Assembly (NCBI GenBank): GCA_963663615.1
Contig: OY760517.1
Location: forward strand, 3,100,001 to 3,164,000
DNA: 64,000 nucleotides
From: G963663615 sp963663615
GTDB lineage: Bacteria > Bacteroidota > Ignavibacteria > Ignavibacteriales > Melioribacteraceae
Direction: 5' to 3'
Part shown: in pieces, positions 56,580 through 64,000 of the stretch
Layout of the letters: each line of letters starts with the position of its first letter
How positions within the stretch are numbered: position 1 is the first letter of the stretch
The notes under the pieces: generated by a model
The model's database searches: none
Seen by the model: only the letters and a program-made list of their open reading frames with translations
What the model was told of the DNA's origin: nothing
Translations under genes and position numbers: made by a program

Positions 56580-57167
56580 ATGACTATTAAAGAACTTACC
56601 AAAAAGAACAGAAGCTACCGCAGGTTTAAGCAGAGTGTTAAAGTTGAAAATAGTACATTGCTTGAGCTTGCAGATATTGCCAGATATTGCGGCTCCGCTG
56701 CTAATATGCAACCAATCAGATACATCCTGTCCAATACAGAAAAAACAAACAATATGATATTTAGTAGTCTGAAATGGGCTGGATACCTGCCCGAATGGGA
56801 AGGACCTGAAGAAGGTGAAAAACCTGCTGCCTATATTGTACTTACAACCGAACTTAAAAAATCAAAATATATACTCTGTGATGCCGGAATAGCCTGCCAG
56901 TCTATTTTACTTGGTGCTGTTGAAAAGGGTCTGGGTGGTTGTATATTTGGCTCTATTGACAGAGAAAAGGTAAAAGCAGACCTTAATATACATGAGGACT
57001 TTGAAGTTCTATTAATAATTGCCCTTGGTAAACCAATCGAGCAAGTTGAAGTTATTGATGCAATCAACGACAACATTAAATATTTCCGTGATGATAACAA
57101 AACTCACTACGTTCCAAAGCTTAAGCTTTCAACACTTGTTGCTAACCACGATCAGTTCGATTTATAA
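56580..57167 (+). CDS. Nitroreductase-family flavoprotein
   Basis: 195 aa. The FMN-binding N-terminus NRSYRRFKQSVKVENSTLLE, SAANMQPIRYIL, the GIACQSILLGAVEKGLGGCI segment and LLIIALGKPIEQ are typical of NAD(P)H-dependent nitroreductase-like enzymes. Substrate unknown. ATG start, 75 bases after the YjbR gene. Confidence 0.92.
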   Translation: MTIKELTKKNRSYRRFKQSVKVENSTLLELADIARYCGSAANMQPIRYILSNTEKTNNMIFSSLKWAGYLPEWEGPEEGEKPAAYIVLTTELKKSKYILCDAGIACQSILLGAVEKGLGGCIFGSIDREKVKADLNIHEDFEVLLIIALGKPIEQVEVIDAINDNIKYFRDDNKTHYVPKLKLSTLVANHDQFDL

Positions 57168-57291
57168 ACTTGTGAGAATTATCAAGATTTAGATGCAAAA
57201 TATTGTTATTTTAGTTAAATTGTGACGTCAGGCAAAATAATTTTATGCAAATTCACTTTTACACAAAATATATTTAACATCTGAGGGAAGA

Positions 57292-58008
57292 ATGATTAAA
57301 AAAATTCTTACTGACCTTCAAGAAATGGGTGACGAACATATTGTTTCTATCTGGAAAAAACATGGTGCGTCAAACGAACATTATGGTGCTAGTCTTGCGA
57401 AAGTAAAAAACTACTCAAAAAATATTAGCAAGGATAATACTACTGCCGAAAATTTATGGAACACTAAAGTTATTGATTCCATGATATTAGCTACACTAAT
57501 CTGCAAGCCAAGATATTTGGCTAAACAACAAATTAACGACTGGCTGAACGAAATTGATTTTTATCTTCTAGTTGACATTTTTGTTAATAATGTTGCCTCC
57601 CGTTCAAACTATGCTGTTGAGTTCATGCGAAAGTGGACAGCCTCCGATAATGAATTTGTTGTTAGAGCCGGGTATATGCTCCTTGGCAAACTTGCCAGTA
57701 AAGCAAAATCAATTTCAGACGATGAATTTAAAGTTTATCTCGAAATTATTCGCAAAAATATTCATAATACTCCTAATCGTGCCCGCGAAGCTATGAATGC
57801 TGCTGTTATTGCCATTGGCAAACGCAACAGAATGCTTAACAGATTTGCTCTTATAATTGCAAATAATATTGGTGTTGTTGATGTTGATCATGGGGAAACA
57901 AACTGCAAAACACCATTTGCTCCGGAAATACTTTCCGACAAAAAAATCACTTCCAAACTGTATGATGAAGTTCAGGAACCGGAAGAATTACTCGTTGAGG
58001 CAGAATAA
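57292..58008 (+). CDS. DNA alkylation repair protein (AlkD-like)
   Basis: 238 aa all-helical HEAT-like repeat protein. WKKHGASNEHYGASLAKVKN, ENLWNTKVIDSMILATLI and the pair WLNEIDFYLLVDIFVNNVAS, FMRKWTASDNEFVVRAGYML match the AlkC/AlkD superfamily, which excises or binds alkylated bases. The C-terminal part carries a CKTPFAPEIL segment seen in several members of this group. ATG behind GAGGGAAG. Confidence 0.85.
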   Translation: MIKKILTDLQEMGDEHIVSIWKKHGASNEHYGASLAKVKNYSKNISKDNTTAENLWNTKVIDSMILATLICKPRYLAKQQINDWLNEIDFYLLVDIFVNNVASRSNYAVEFMRKWTASDNEFVVRAGYMLLGKLASKAKSISDDEFKVYLEIIRKNIHNTPNRAREAMNAAVIAIGKRNRMLNRFALIIANNIGVVDVDHGETNCKTPFAPEILSDKKITSKLYDEVQEPEELLVEAE

Positions 58009-58010
58009 GT

Positions 58011-58547
58011 TTGAAAAATACTATGCGCATTGTTGTTCTGCTCTTAACTATTACTTTTAGCTGTTACGCCCAGGTCGATGAATTTCGCCTGGGTGCCTCA
58101 GCTGGCTATGGTGCTTTTCAAAGCAATTCACCCCAAATTAGCGGCATTTACATTAATGCTACTGCTTCCTTTACTGTTCGACAAATACCATGGTTTTTTA
58201 TACAATCCGATCTCGTTTACTTTAAGGATCGCGATTCCTTTCTGCCCTCAAACAGCAAAGGGAAATACTACCCATCAGTTTTACTGGCGGGTATTTCAGC
58301 CCAAATTAACCAATCGCTTACCGAAAGTTTTTTCCTACGTGCTTCTGCCGGACCAGCACTTCTGGTTGATAAAACTTTCTCGGATCGTAACGCTGCCAAT
58401 ACCGCATTATATTTTACCGCCGCACTTGGTTATCAAATAGCAAAGTACATTAATCTTGCCGGTAATTACAATACTGCCGTATCCTTCTCCGAAAATTCTG
58501 CATCATACAATAGTATAAGTTTGGGTATTGAATACAGGTTTTTCTAA
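58011..58547 (+). CDS. Small outer-membrane beta-barrel protein
   Basis: 178 aa if it starts at the TTG at 58011 (MKNTMRIVVLLL), 174 aa from the ATG at 58023. GAGG ten bases upstream favours the TTG. A signal peptide ends at CYAQ. The rest has alternating strands (FRLGASAGYGAFQSNSPQIS, NQSLTESFFLRASAGPALLV) and ends in YNSISLGIEYRFF, a terminal phenylalanine as in Bam substrates. Eight-stranded OmpA/OmpX-like barrel inferred. Confidence 0.78.
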   Translation: MKNTMRIVVLLLTITFSCYAQVDEFRLGASAGYGAFQSNSPQISGIYINATASFTVRQIPWFFIQSDLVYFKDRDSFLPSNSKGKYYPSVLLAGISAQINQSLTESFFLRASAGPALLVDKTFSDRNAANTALYFTAALGYQIAKYINLAGNYNTAVSFSENSASYNSISLGIEYRFF

Positions 58548-58628
58548 CTAAATTGCTGCCCAATTTGTCTGTATTGCATTACAATATTATATTTACACGT
58601 TAAATTATGAGAAATTTGGAGAGCTTTA

Positions 58629-58916
58629 ATGCCAACCTATGATTACAAATGCAACGATTGCGGATACACTTTTGAAGCTTTTCAAAAGATGTCTGATAAT
58701 CCGCTTACTGAATGCCCCGAATGTAAAGGCAATGTAAAAAGAATGATAGGAACCGGTTTAGCCCCTATTTTTAAAGGCTCCGGGTTTTATGAAACTGATT
58801 ATAAATCTGCGAAAAAACCAAACACCAGTTCAACAAGTACAGTTAGTAAAAGTAGTACAACCACAAAGTCAGATACAAAAGTTAGCACAAATGATACAAA
58901 AAAAGCCTCGACATAA
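58629..58916 (+). CDS. FmdB-family zinc ribbon protein
   Basis: 95 aa. The N-terminal zinc ribbon MPTYDYKCNDCGYTFEAFQK plus ECPECKGNVKRM is diagnostic. The C-terminal 35 residues are Ser/Thr/Lys-rich and disordered. Putative regulatory protein, function unknown. Its stop codon lies inside the loop of the terminator that follows. Confidence 0.93.
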   Translation: MPTYDYKCNDCGYTFEAFQKMSDNPLTECPECKGNVKRMIGTGLAPIFKGSGFYETDYKSAKKPNTSSTSTVSKSSTTTKSDTKVSTNDTKKAST

Positions 58917-58928
58917 AATCGAGGCTTT
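58902..58928. terminator. Bidirectional terminator shared by convergent genes
   Basis: Ten-base perfect stem AAAGCCTCGA/TCGAGGCTTT (58902-58911 with 58919-58928) and a 7-base loop. T/A runs lie on both flanks (plus: CTTCT; minus: TTTTGTATC). It covers the fmdB stop codon and ends three bases before the stop of the minus-strand gene at 58932. Confidence 0.85.
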
Positions 58929-58931
58929 CTT

Positions 58932-61900
58932 CTAAAAATCCAAACCAAGAGAGAAATAATATTTTGGTCCGCTAAACTCCCTCAAGTCGTACGACCATGC
59001 AACATCCATACGCCACAAGAAAATAAAATTCATTCTTAACCCGTAACCGGTACCAAGCAACAAATCTCTTGTAGTAGCCGTACCACTGGCGGTAGCATCA
59101 ATTAACTGTAATGATTTATTATCATCCCAGGCAGCACCCGCATCTATAAACGCCACACCAATTATATTCCTGAAGAATAAGGGTAACGGTCCGGTTAAAA
59201 GTGCACGAATTACAGGCATCCTCAGTTCAAGGTTCATCAAACTATATTTTGTACCAATCTTCTCAGCGTAATCGTAACCTCTCATCGGCAATGCCGGAGA
59301 AAGAAATGCGAAATCGGAAGGATCATCCAACGGAATTTCACCGGTCGCAAACTGACGGTTAACCCAGTTTTCCGTACCACCAAGGAAAAACCTTTGTGGA
59401 TTAGCACCACCGCTATAACCACCACTAAACCTTATAGCCATTGAGTTGTCATAAAAGAATCGCCAATACTTTCTGTAGTCGAACGATACAGAGAAGAAAC
59501 TTTGCGAGCTGTTATTAAATCCGGGGTTACCAAATAAGCTAATATAATACCTCGAACCTTCAATAGGTGCTGTATAACCATACATGGTATTATCCTTAAC
59601 AAACTTTATTGATGGCACAAAATAGGTTATCTGTTCATTTGGTACGAATATATTATCAAGATTCTCCGAGGAAATATTTAGTACACTCATGCTCATATCG
59701 AGTCGATAGAATCGGCTGAAAGGTAAACTTGCCGAAACAACCGCACCATAATTTCTAAAACGGTACAAATCTCTCGAATCCTTGTTTATCAGGTACACAA
59801 ATCTGGCTGTATGAAAAGCTTCAATACCATAGTTAATTCTTTTAGGAAGGTAATAATAAGCCAATCCGTAATCACTATTTTTAAGATCAACCTGCATTGA
59901 AGTTAAGCCTATTATACGGTGGTTACCCAACATATCACTAAACGAAAGAACAGTTGTCCCTAACAAACCATAGTAAGTGCTATATCCAGCATTTGCATAA
60001 ACCAAATCCGGACTAAAATTAATTTTATATTTATTTACAAGGAAATTACCATTATCATCAAGCGTACTGGCAAACAACGAATCCCGGTTAATCTGATTAC
60101 TGCTATCCTTTTTTGAAACTACCTTGCCAAACACATAATTACTATAATCCTTAACCCTTGCAGTATCAGTAGCGGTATCCTCATATTGCCCGGTGTAAAT
60201 ACTCATACCTGTGGTAGTAAGGGTATCATTGTTTTCCGGCTCAACTTTTTTAACAACGGGTATAGCAGTTTCGGAAAAACTATAATTATCCAGACTCGTT
60301 AAAGATTCATCGTAATCACTAAAAACATCATCTGTCTGTTTGTTAAGCTCATCTTCCTTTCCTTTTTCAACAAGCTCAGCCATAAAATTGGTAAATTCAA
60401 GTTTTTCAGCAACCGGTTTAGCTTCAAACGGATTATTCATAAGGAAGATGTTATACCCACCTTTAAACAAGGTGCTAAATACTAGCTTCTTTCTATCCTT
60501 GCTGGCAGAAAGTTGTGCTATTCCGTTCAATGAATTCGTAAGGGGTACTGCAGGAAGATCGGCAATAGTTTTAACAGTATCATTCTCGGTAAGATAAAGT
60601 CTCTTTTTGTAAATATTATTTATACCATTATAATCCGAAACGAATAAAAGCTCTTTGCCATCCGGAGAAATAACCGGCGACTTTTCAGTGCTAAGCTCCC
60701 AATTTGTAATTCTTTCAACCTTTCTATTTCCCATTTCAATAGAGTATAAATCAAGCTGTTTATATTTATGGTCAGCAATCATAAAATCAGCAGGGGCATC
60801 ATCAGCCGTTAAATATTTTCCCCTGTCGGAAGCAAAGAAAATTGTTTCGCTATCATCACTCCATCTTGGATCATTATCCGAAAAAATATCATTCGTTAAA
60901 TTAACCAGATTCTTATTCTTAAAACTATACACATAAATGTCACTCTGTTTCGCAGTAGCACCCGAAAATGCTATTTTATCACCATCGGGAGACCACGCAA
61001 CACTTTCAACACCATCAAGCTTAAATGGAAGTTCTTCTCCTTCATCCTCTTCAACATTATGAATATAAACACGATCATAACCTGCACTTTTTTTGGAAAG
61101 TGCTACACGATTATTATCTGGTGCCCAGGTTAAAGATGGGAACAAAACATTGAGCTCTTCAAAATCATTAGTTTTTCCACTCGAAATAATTTTATCAATT
61201 ACTTTTCCGTCAAATGCGTCCATTACATAAACATCAAGGTAAATATCACGATCTGAGATAAAAACTATTTTGTCTCCCTGCGGTGATATAGCCGGACTGG
61301 TATTATAAAAACCACCTTCTTTTTTATTATCGGTCAACCTTTTTGCATAATCTTCGGGATCCTCACGTTCGGCAATCTCAGGCCAATATTCCTTTTTAAG
61401 GCTTTTTTTCCAACGGTCGTTAAGCTCTTCCAAAGTTAAACCAATAGAAGATTTTACACCTTCCTCAACATTACCAAGTCCCTGAATTTTATTTAGAAGT
61501 TCACCAATTTTTTCCTTACCGTAAGTTTCGGCAATGTAGTAAAATAATGACTGTCCACCTCTGTAAGCGAAATAGCCACCCAAACCATTAACATCTGGCA
61601 GATACTCATTTATAACAGCATCCCTGAGGAACATATCGGAATTTGTTTCCCACTGACTCGATAAATACTCTGCCATACCTTCATGGTACCAAAGAGGCAA
61701 CTGAAGTGAAATGTTTTTTGCAATAATATTTTGAACAGTGCCGCCATACAGCATATCACGCATAACAGCATGAACAAGCTCGTGGTGAATAACATGCCTG
61801 AATTTTTCAAACGATCCCTCAAACGGGAACACTACCCTGTTTTTGAATGGCTCGGTAAACCCGCCAGTTCCCTGCCCTATATAACTATCGGTAGTATTAG

Positions 61901-62177
61901 TTTCCTGAAAATCGTTATGGGAATTGTAAACAATAAGCGAAATCCTGCTATTTATTTTATAATCAAGATAACCCTGCACAGAAGCCAAAGCATCCTCGGC
62001 AGCCTTTGCTGTAAACTCTGCAATTTTATCGCCATCCTTCGAAAAATAAATATCAAAATGTTTGGTTTGAATGAAGCGCCAGTCATAATCCTTATACTGC
62101 ACTCTGTTCTGACCAAACTGGGCAAAAACAGCACTTACCCCAAGCAAAAAGAGGATGAAAATTTTTAGAACTCTCAT
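58932..62177 (-). CDS. Metallopeptidase-like / TolB-propeller / beta-barrel fusion protein
   Basis: 1081 aa. ATG 62177 opens a signal peptide ending AVFAQ; a TTG four codons earlier is less likely. Residues about 25-270 form a peptidase-MA-like domain with HHELVHAVMRD (HExxH) and the downstream EGMAEYLSS. About 280-640 hold repeated TolB/PD40 strands (SPQGDKIVFISDRD, SPDGDKIAFSGA, SPDGKELLFVSDYNGINNIY). About 700-1081 is a BamA-like barrel region (FSFDYRKYWRFFYDNS, GGTENWVNRQ, YFSLGLDF). Probably surface located, with a soluble module bound to its own barrel. Follows rnr in one unit. Confidence 0.82.
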   Translation of the reverse strand: MRVLKIFILFLLGVSAVFAQFGQNRVQYKDYDWRFIQTKHFDIYFSKDGDKIAEFTAKAAEDALASVQGYLDYKINSRISLIVYNSHNDFQETNTTDSYIGQGTGGFTEPFKNRVVFPFEGSFEKFRHVIHHELVHAVMRDMLYGGTVQNIIAKNISLQLPLWYHEGMAEYLSSQWETNSDMFLRDAVINEYLPDVNGLGGYFAYRGGQSLFYYIAETYGKEKIGELLNKIQGLGNVEEGVKSSIGLTLEELNDRWKKSLKKEYWPEIAEREDPEDYAKRLTDNKKEGGFYNTSPAISPQGDKIVFISDRDIYLDVYVMDAFDGKVIDKIISSGKTNDFEELNVLFPSLTWAPDNNRVALSKKSAGYDRVYIHNVEEDEGEELPFKLDGVESVAWSPDGDKIAFSGATAKQSDIYVYSFKNKNLVNLTNDIFSDNDPRWSDDSETIFFASDRGKYLTADDAPADFMIADHKYKQLDLYSIEMGNRKVERITNWELSTEKSPVISPDGKELLFVSDYNGINNIYKKRLYLTENDTVKTIADLPAVPLTNSLNGIAQLSASKDRKKLVFSTLFKGGYNIFLMNNPFEAKPVAEKLEFTNFMAELVEKGKEDELNKQTDDVFSDYDESLTSLDNYSFSETAIPVVKKVEPENNDTLTTTGMSIYTGQYEDTATDTARVKDYSNYVFGKVVSKKDSSNQINRDSLFASTLDDNGNFLVNKYKINFSPDLVYANAGYSTYYGLLGTTVLSFSDMLGNHRIIGLTSMQVDLKNSDYGLAYYYLPKRINYGIEAFHTARFVYLINKDSRDLYRFRNYGAVVSASLPFSRFYRLDMSMSVLNISSENLDNIFVPNEQITYFVPSIKFVKDNTMYGYTAPIEGSRYYISLFGNPGFNNSSQSFFSVSFDYRKYWRFFYDNSMAIRFSGGYSGGANPQRFFLGGTENWVNRQFATGEIPLDDPSDFAFLSPALPMRGYDYAEKIGTKYSLMNLELRMPVIRALLTGPLPLFFRNIIGVAFIDAGAAWDDNKSLQLIDATASGTATTRDLLLGTGYGLRMNFIFLWRMDVAWSYDLREFSGPKYYFSLGLDF

Positions 62178-62223
62178 AACGCAATCCAAAATTTATTATA
62201 TATATAAAATTACCAGTTTGTAA

Positions 62224-64000
62224 TTAAGACAAAAGTACAAAATCAATGCACCTTTTTTCTTCATCCACCCTAATAAGCTTAACCTCAACCTTATCACCAA
62301 GTCTGTAAACTTTTTTGGATACCTCACCAAACAGCAGATAATTCTTTTCATCAAGCAGATAATAATCATCATCCATATCCTTAAGGCGAACCAAACCTTC
62401 AGCCAGGCTTTCCTTAAGCTGAATAAACATTCCGTAATTGGTAACACCACTAACAATACCCGGAAATATCCAGCCAAGTTTATCTTTAAGGAACTCAATC
62501 TGTTTAATTTTAATGCTACGGCGTTCAGCATTAACAGCGTTACGTTCCTGCTCTGATGAATGCTTGCAAAGCTCGTCGAGTTCAGCAGCATTAAAAAGCA
62601 GCTCCTGTTTATTCTGCATGTGATGAAATAAAATTTTATGTACAAGTAAATCAGGAAACCTCCTTATAGGAGAAGTGAAATGCGTATAATTGCCAAAAGC
62701 CAAACCAAAGTGACCAATATTATCAATACTGTACTCAGCCTTAGCCATTGAGCGAATAGCAACTTCGCTTATAACCGCACTCTCTTCCGTCTCCTTAATC
62801 TGCTCGAATAAGAACTGGAACTGTTTTGCGATTGAACCCTTACCGGGCTCAAATTTGTATCCGAAAGACTTAACGAATCCGGCAAACTCGTTAAGCTTTT
62901 CAGGATTTGGTTTATCATGTATCCTATATACATACGGAATTGTACTTTTTTTCTCATAATTTTTAATATCTCCTGCCACTATCTGATTTGCAAGTAACAT
63001 AAACTCTTCAATCAGTGCATGGCTATCATCTTCTTTTCTAGTTTTAACACCTAACGGCTTTCCATTGTCGTCCAGTTCAAATTCAACCTCATTTGAACTA
63101 AAGTTAATACTACCCTTGATAGTACGTTTTCTTTTAAGAGTCTTTGCCAGCTTATTGAGTTTAAAGATATGGCTAAAATATTTACCCTCACCTTCCTCAA
63201 TAATTTCCTGAACCTGCTCATAAGTAAACCTGTGTTTACTATTGATAATTGTTTTGGCAATTTTGTAGCCAACAATTTTACATCTTGTTGTTAGCTCAAC
63301 AAACACCGAAAACGTTAAACGATCTTTATGCGGAACAAGGGAACAAACTCCATTTGAAAGTTTTTCAGGAAGCATAGGTATTACCTTGCCTACAAAATAA
63401 ACACTGGTAGCCCTGTAAGCCGCTTCTTCAAACAACTCCGAATCAATTGGTAGATAGTAACCTACATCCGCAATATGGATTCCTACTTCAAAATTACCAT
63501 TTTCCAAACTTTTTATAGAAACCGCATCATCAAAATCCTTTGCAGTTTCCGGATCAATAGTAAAAATCTCCTCATTACGTAAATCAAGTCGGTTTGCTAT
63601 TTCGGTAGCAGGTATTTCCTCCGGAATTTTAGCAACCTCCCTTAACACCGCATCAGGAAATTTGTAACTAAGATTAAACTCCATAGCCAATGCGGCAATC
63701 TCGGCATCATAGGAACCAGCTTTACCCAGAACCTCCTGAATTTCACCTTCGGGATTAAGCATTCCATCCTGCCAGTCGAGTTTACAAACTATTACCTTGT
63801 CGCCATCAACAGCACCATTCAGTGCATCCTTGGGAATGTAAATATCTCTGTGTATATCTTCATCATCAGGTTTAACAAAGAAAAACTTTGGTGTCTTTTT
63901 AAGTACGCCAGCAACTTCTGTGCGTCTTCTTTTTATTACACCTACAACCTGTCCTTCAAGACTTTTACCTTTTTGTCTGGCAAAAAGTGCAACCTCAACC
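62224..64000 (-). CDS. rnr: Ribonuclease R, 5' end outside window
   Basis: 3'-5' exoribonuclease. About 592 codons are present and the frame runs open off the end of the window, so the N-terminus is missing. Visible parts: cold-shock-like domains (YIPKDALNGAVDGDKVIV region), the RNB catalytic motif TIDPETAKDFDDAVSI, IADVGYYLPIDSELFEEA, FTSPIRRFPDLLVHK, and a C-terminal S1 domain (FPGIVSGVTNYGMFIQLKES). An internal ATG at 63762 is not the start, because the RNase R similarity continues upstream of it. Confidence 0.95.
   Translation of the reverse strand, partial: VEVALFARQKGKSLEGQVVGVIKRRRTEVAGVLKKTPKFFFVKPDDEDIHRDIYIPKDALNGAVDGDKVIVCKLDWQDGMLNPEGEIQEVLGKAGSYDAEIAALAMEFNLSYKFPDAVLREVAKIPEEIPATEIANRLDLRNEEIFTIDPETAKDFDDAVSIKSLENGNFEVGIHIADVGYYLPIDSELFEEAAYRATSVYFVGKVIPMLPEKLSNGVCSLVPHKDRLTFSVFVELTTRCKIVGYKIAKTIINSKHRFTYEQVQEIIEEGEGKYFSHIFKLNKLAKTLKRKRTIKGSINFSSNEVEFELDDNGKPLGVKTRKEDDSHALIEEFMLLANQIVAGDIKNYEKKSTIPYVYRIHDKPNPEKLNEFAGFVKSFGYKFEPGKGSIAKQFQFLFEQIKETEESAVISEVAIRSMAKAEYSIDNIGHFGLAFGNYTHFTSPIRRFPDLLVHKILFHHMQNKQELLFNAAELDELCKHSSEQERNAVNAERRSIKIKQIEFLKDKLGWIFPGIVSGVTNYGMFIQLKESLAEGLVRLKDMDDDYYLLDEKNYLLFGEVSKKVYRLGDKVEVKLIRVDEEKRCIDFVLLS

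Overview
The window is a piece of an AT-rich bacterial chromosome from the Bacteroidetes-Chlorobi-Ignavibacteria side of the FCB group, most likely the class Ignavibacteria. The evidence is a type IX secretion C-terminal sorting domain of the Ignavibacteria kind (NYPNPFNPST), an nrfHA ammonifying operon, a Kir-type potassium channel, an ATP-type PEP carboxykinase and the style of the rRNA operon. The genus is not determined. Much of it is core genome: about 44 protein genes, one complete rRNA operon and six tRNAs. No prophage, transposase gene, CRISPR array or integrase was seen.

Layout. 1-6411 (minus strand): the translation/transcription cluster tRNA-Tyr, tRNA-Gly, tRNA-Thr, rpmG, tRNA-Trp, secE, nusG, rplK, rplA, rplJ, rplL and rpoB (3' end cut off by the window); tuf, usually found in this block, is absent. 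6412-14112: an accessory island with two near-identical 514-bp palindrome-rich leaders, each followed by a paralogous lipoprotein gene. The first lipoprotein is coupled to a large T9SS-secreted protein. The second has lost that partner, leaving an orphan ribosome binding site and a short 3' remnant. 14113-16982: pckA with an aminotransferase. 17419-20705: nrfH, nrfA and a porin, behind a CRP/FNR-like site. 20929-25226: EamA transporter, small membrane protein, rubrerythrin, single-domain response regulator, inositol-phosphatase family enzyme. 25384-30013: lon, free-Met-sulfoxide reductase (GAF) and dnaX. 30500-35450: 5S, 23S, tRNA-Ala, tRNA-Ile and 16S on the minus strand, preceded by five tandem sigma70-like promoters.

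36221-39308: a PAS histidine kinase co-transcribed with an iron-type alcohol dehydrogenase. 39584-41632: a small protein, a candidate small RNA with its own promoter and terminator, a two-helix membrane protein, an orphan EutN/CcmL microcompartment vertex protein and dprA. 41629-49230 (minus strand): penicillin acylase, metF, Gfo/Idh/MocA dehydrogenase, class II aldolase, ddl, ftsB and rarA. 49316-58916: rmuC, a possible UPF0158 protein, a site-2 protease-like protein, a 760-bp gap with an orphan terminator, a KirBac channel, ybaK, a C-terminal processing protease, a YjbR protein, a nitroreductase, an AlkD-like protein, a small outer-membrane barrel and an FmdB zinc ribbon. 58932-64000 (minus strand): a metallopeptidase/TolB-propeller/beta-barrel fusion and rnr (5' end outside the window).

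The least ordinary material is the duplicated palindromic leader/lipoprotein cassette, the five-promoter rrn array, the candidate C-rich-loop small RNA upstream of the orphan EutN gene, and the EutN gene itself. Several promoters share one architecture, TTGACA, 17 bases, then TA(A/T)nTT, which looks like the housekeeping consensus of this organism. All functional calls come from reading motifs, lengths and context; no database search was possible.
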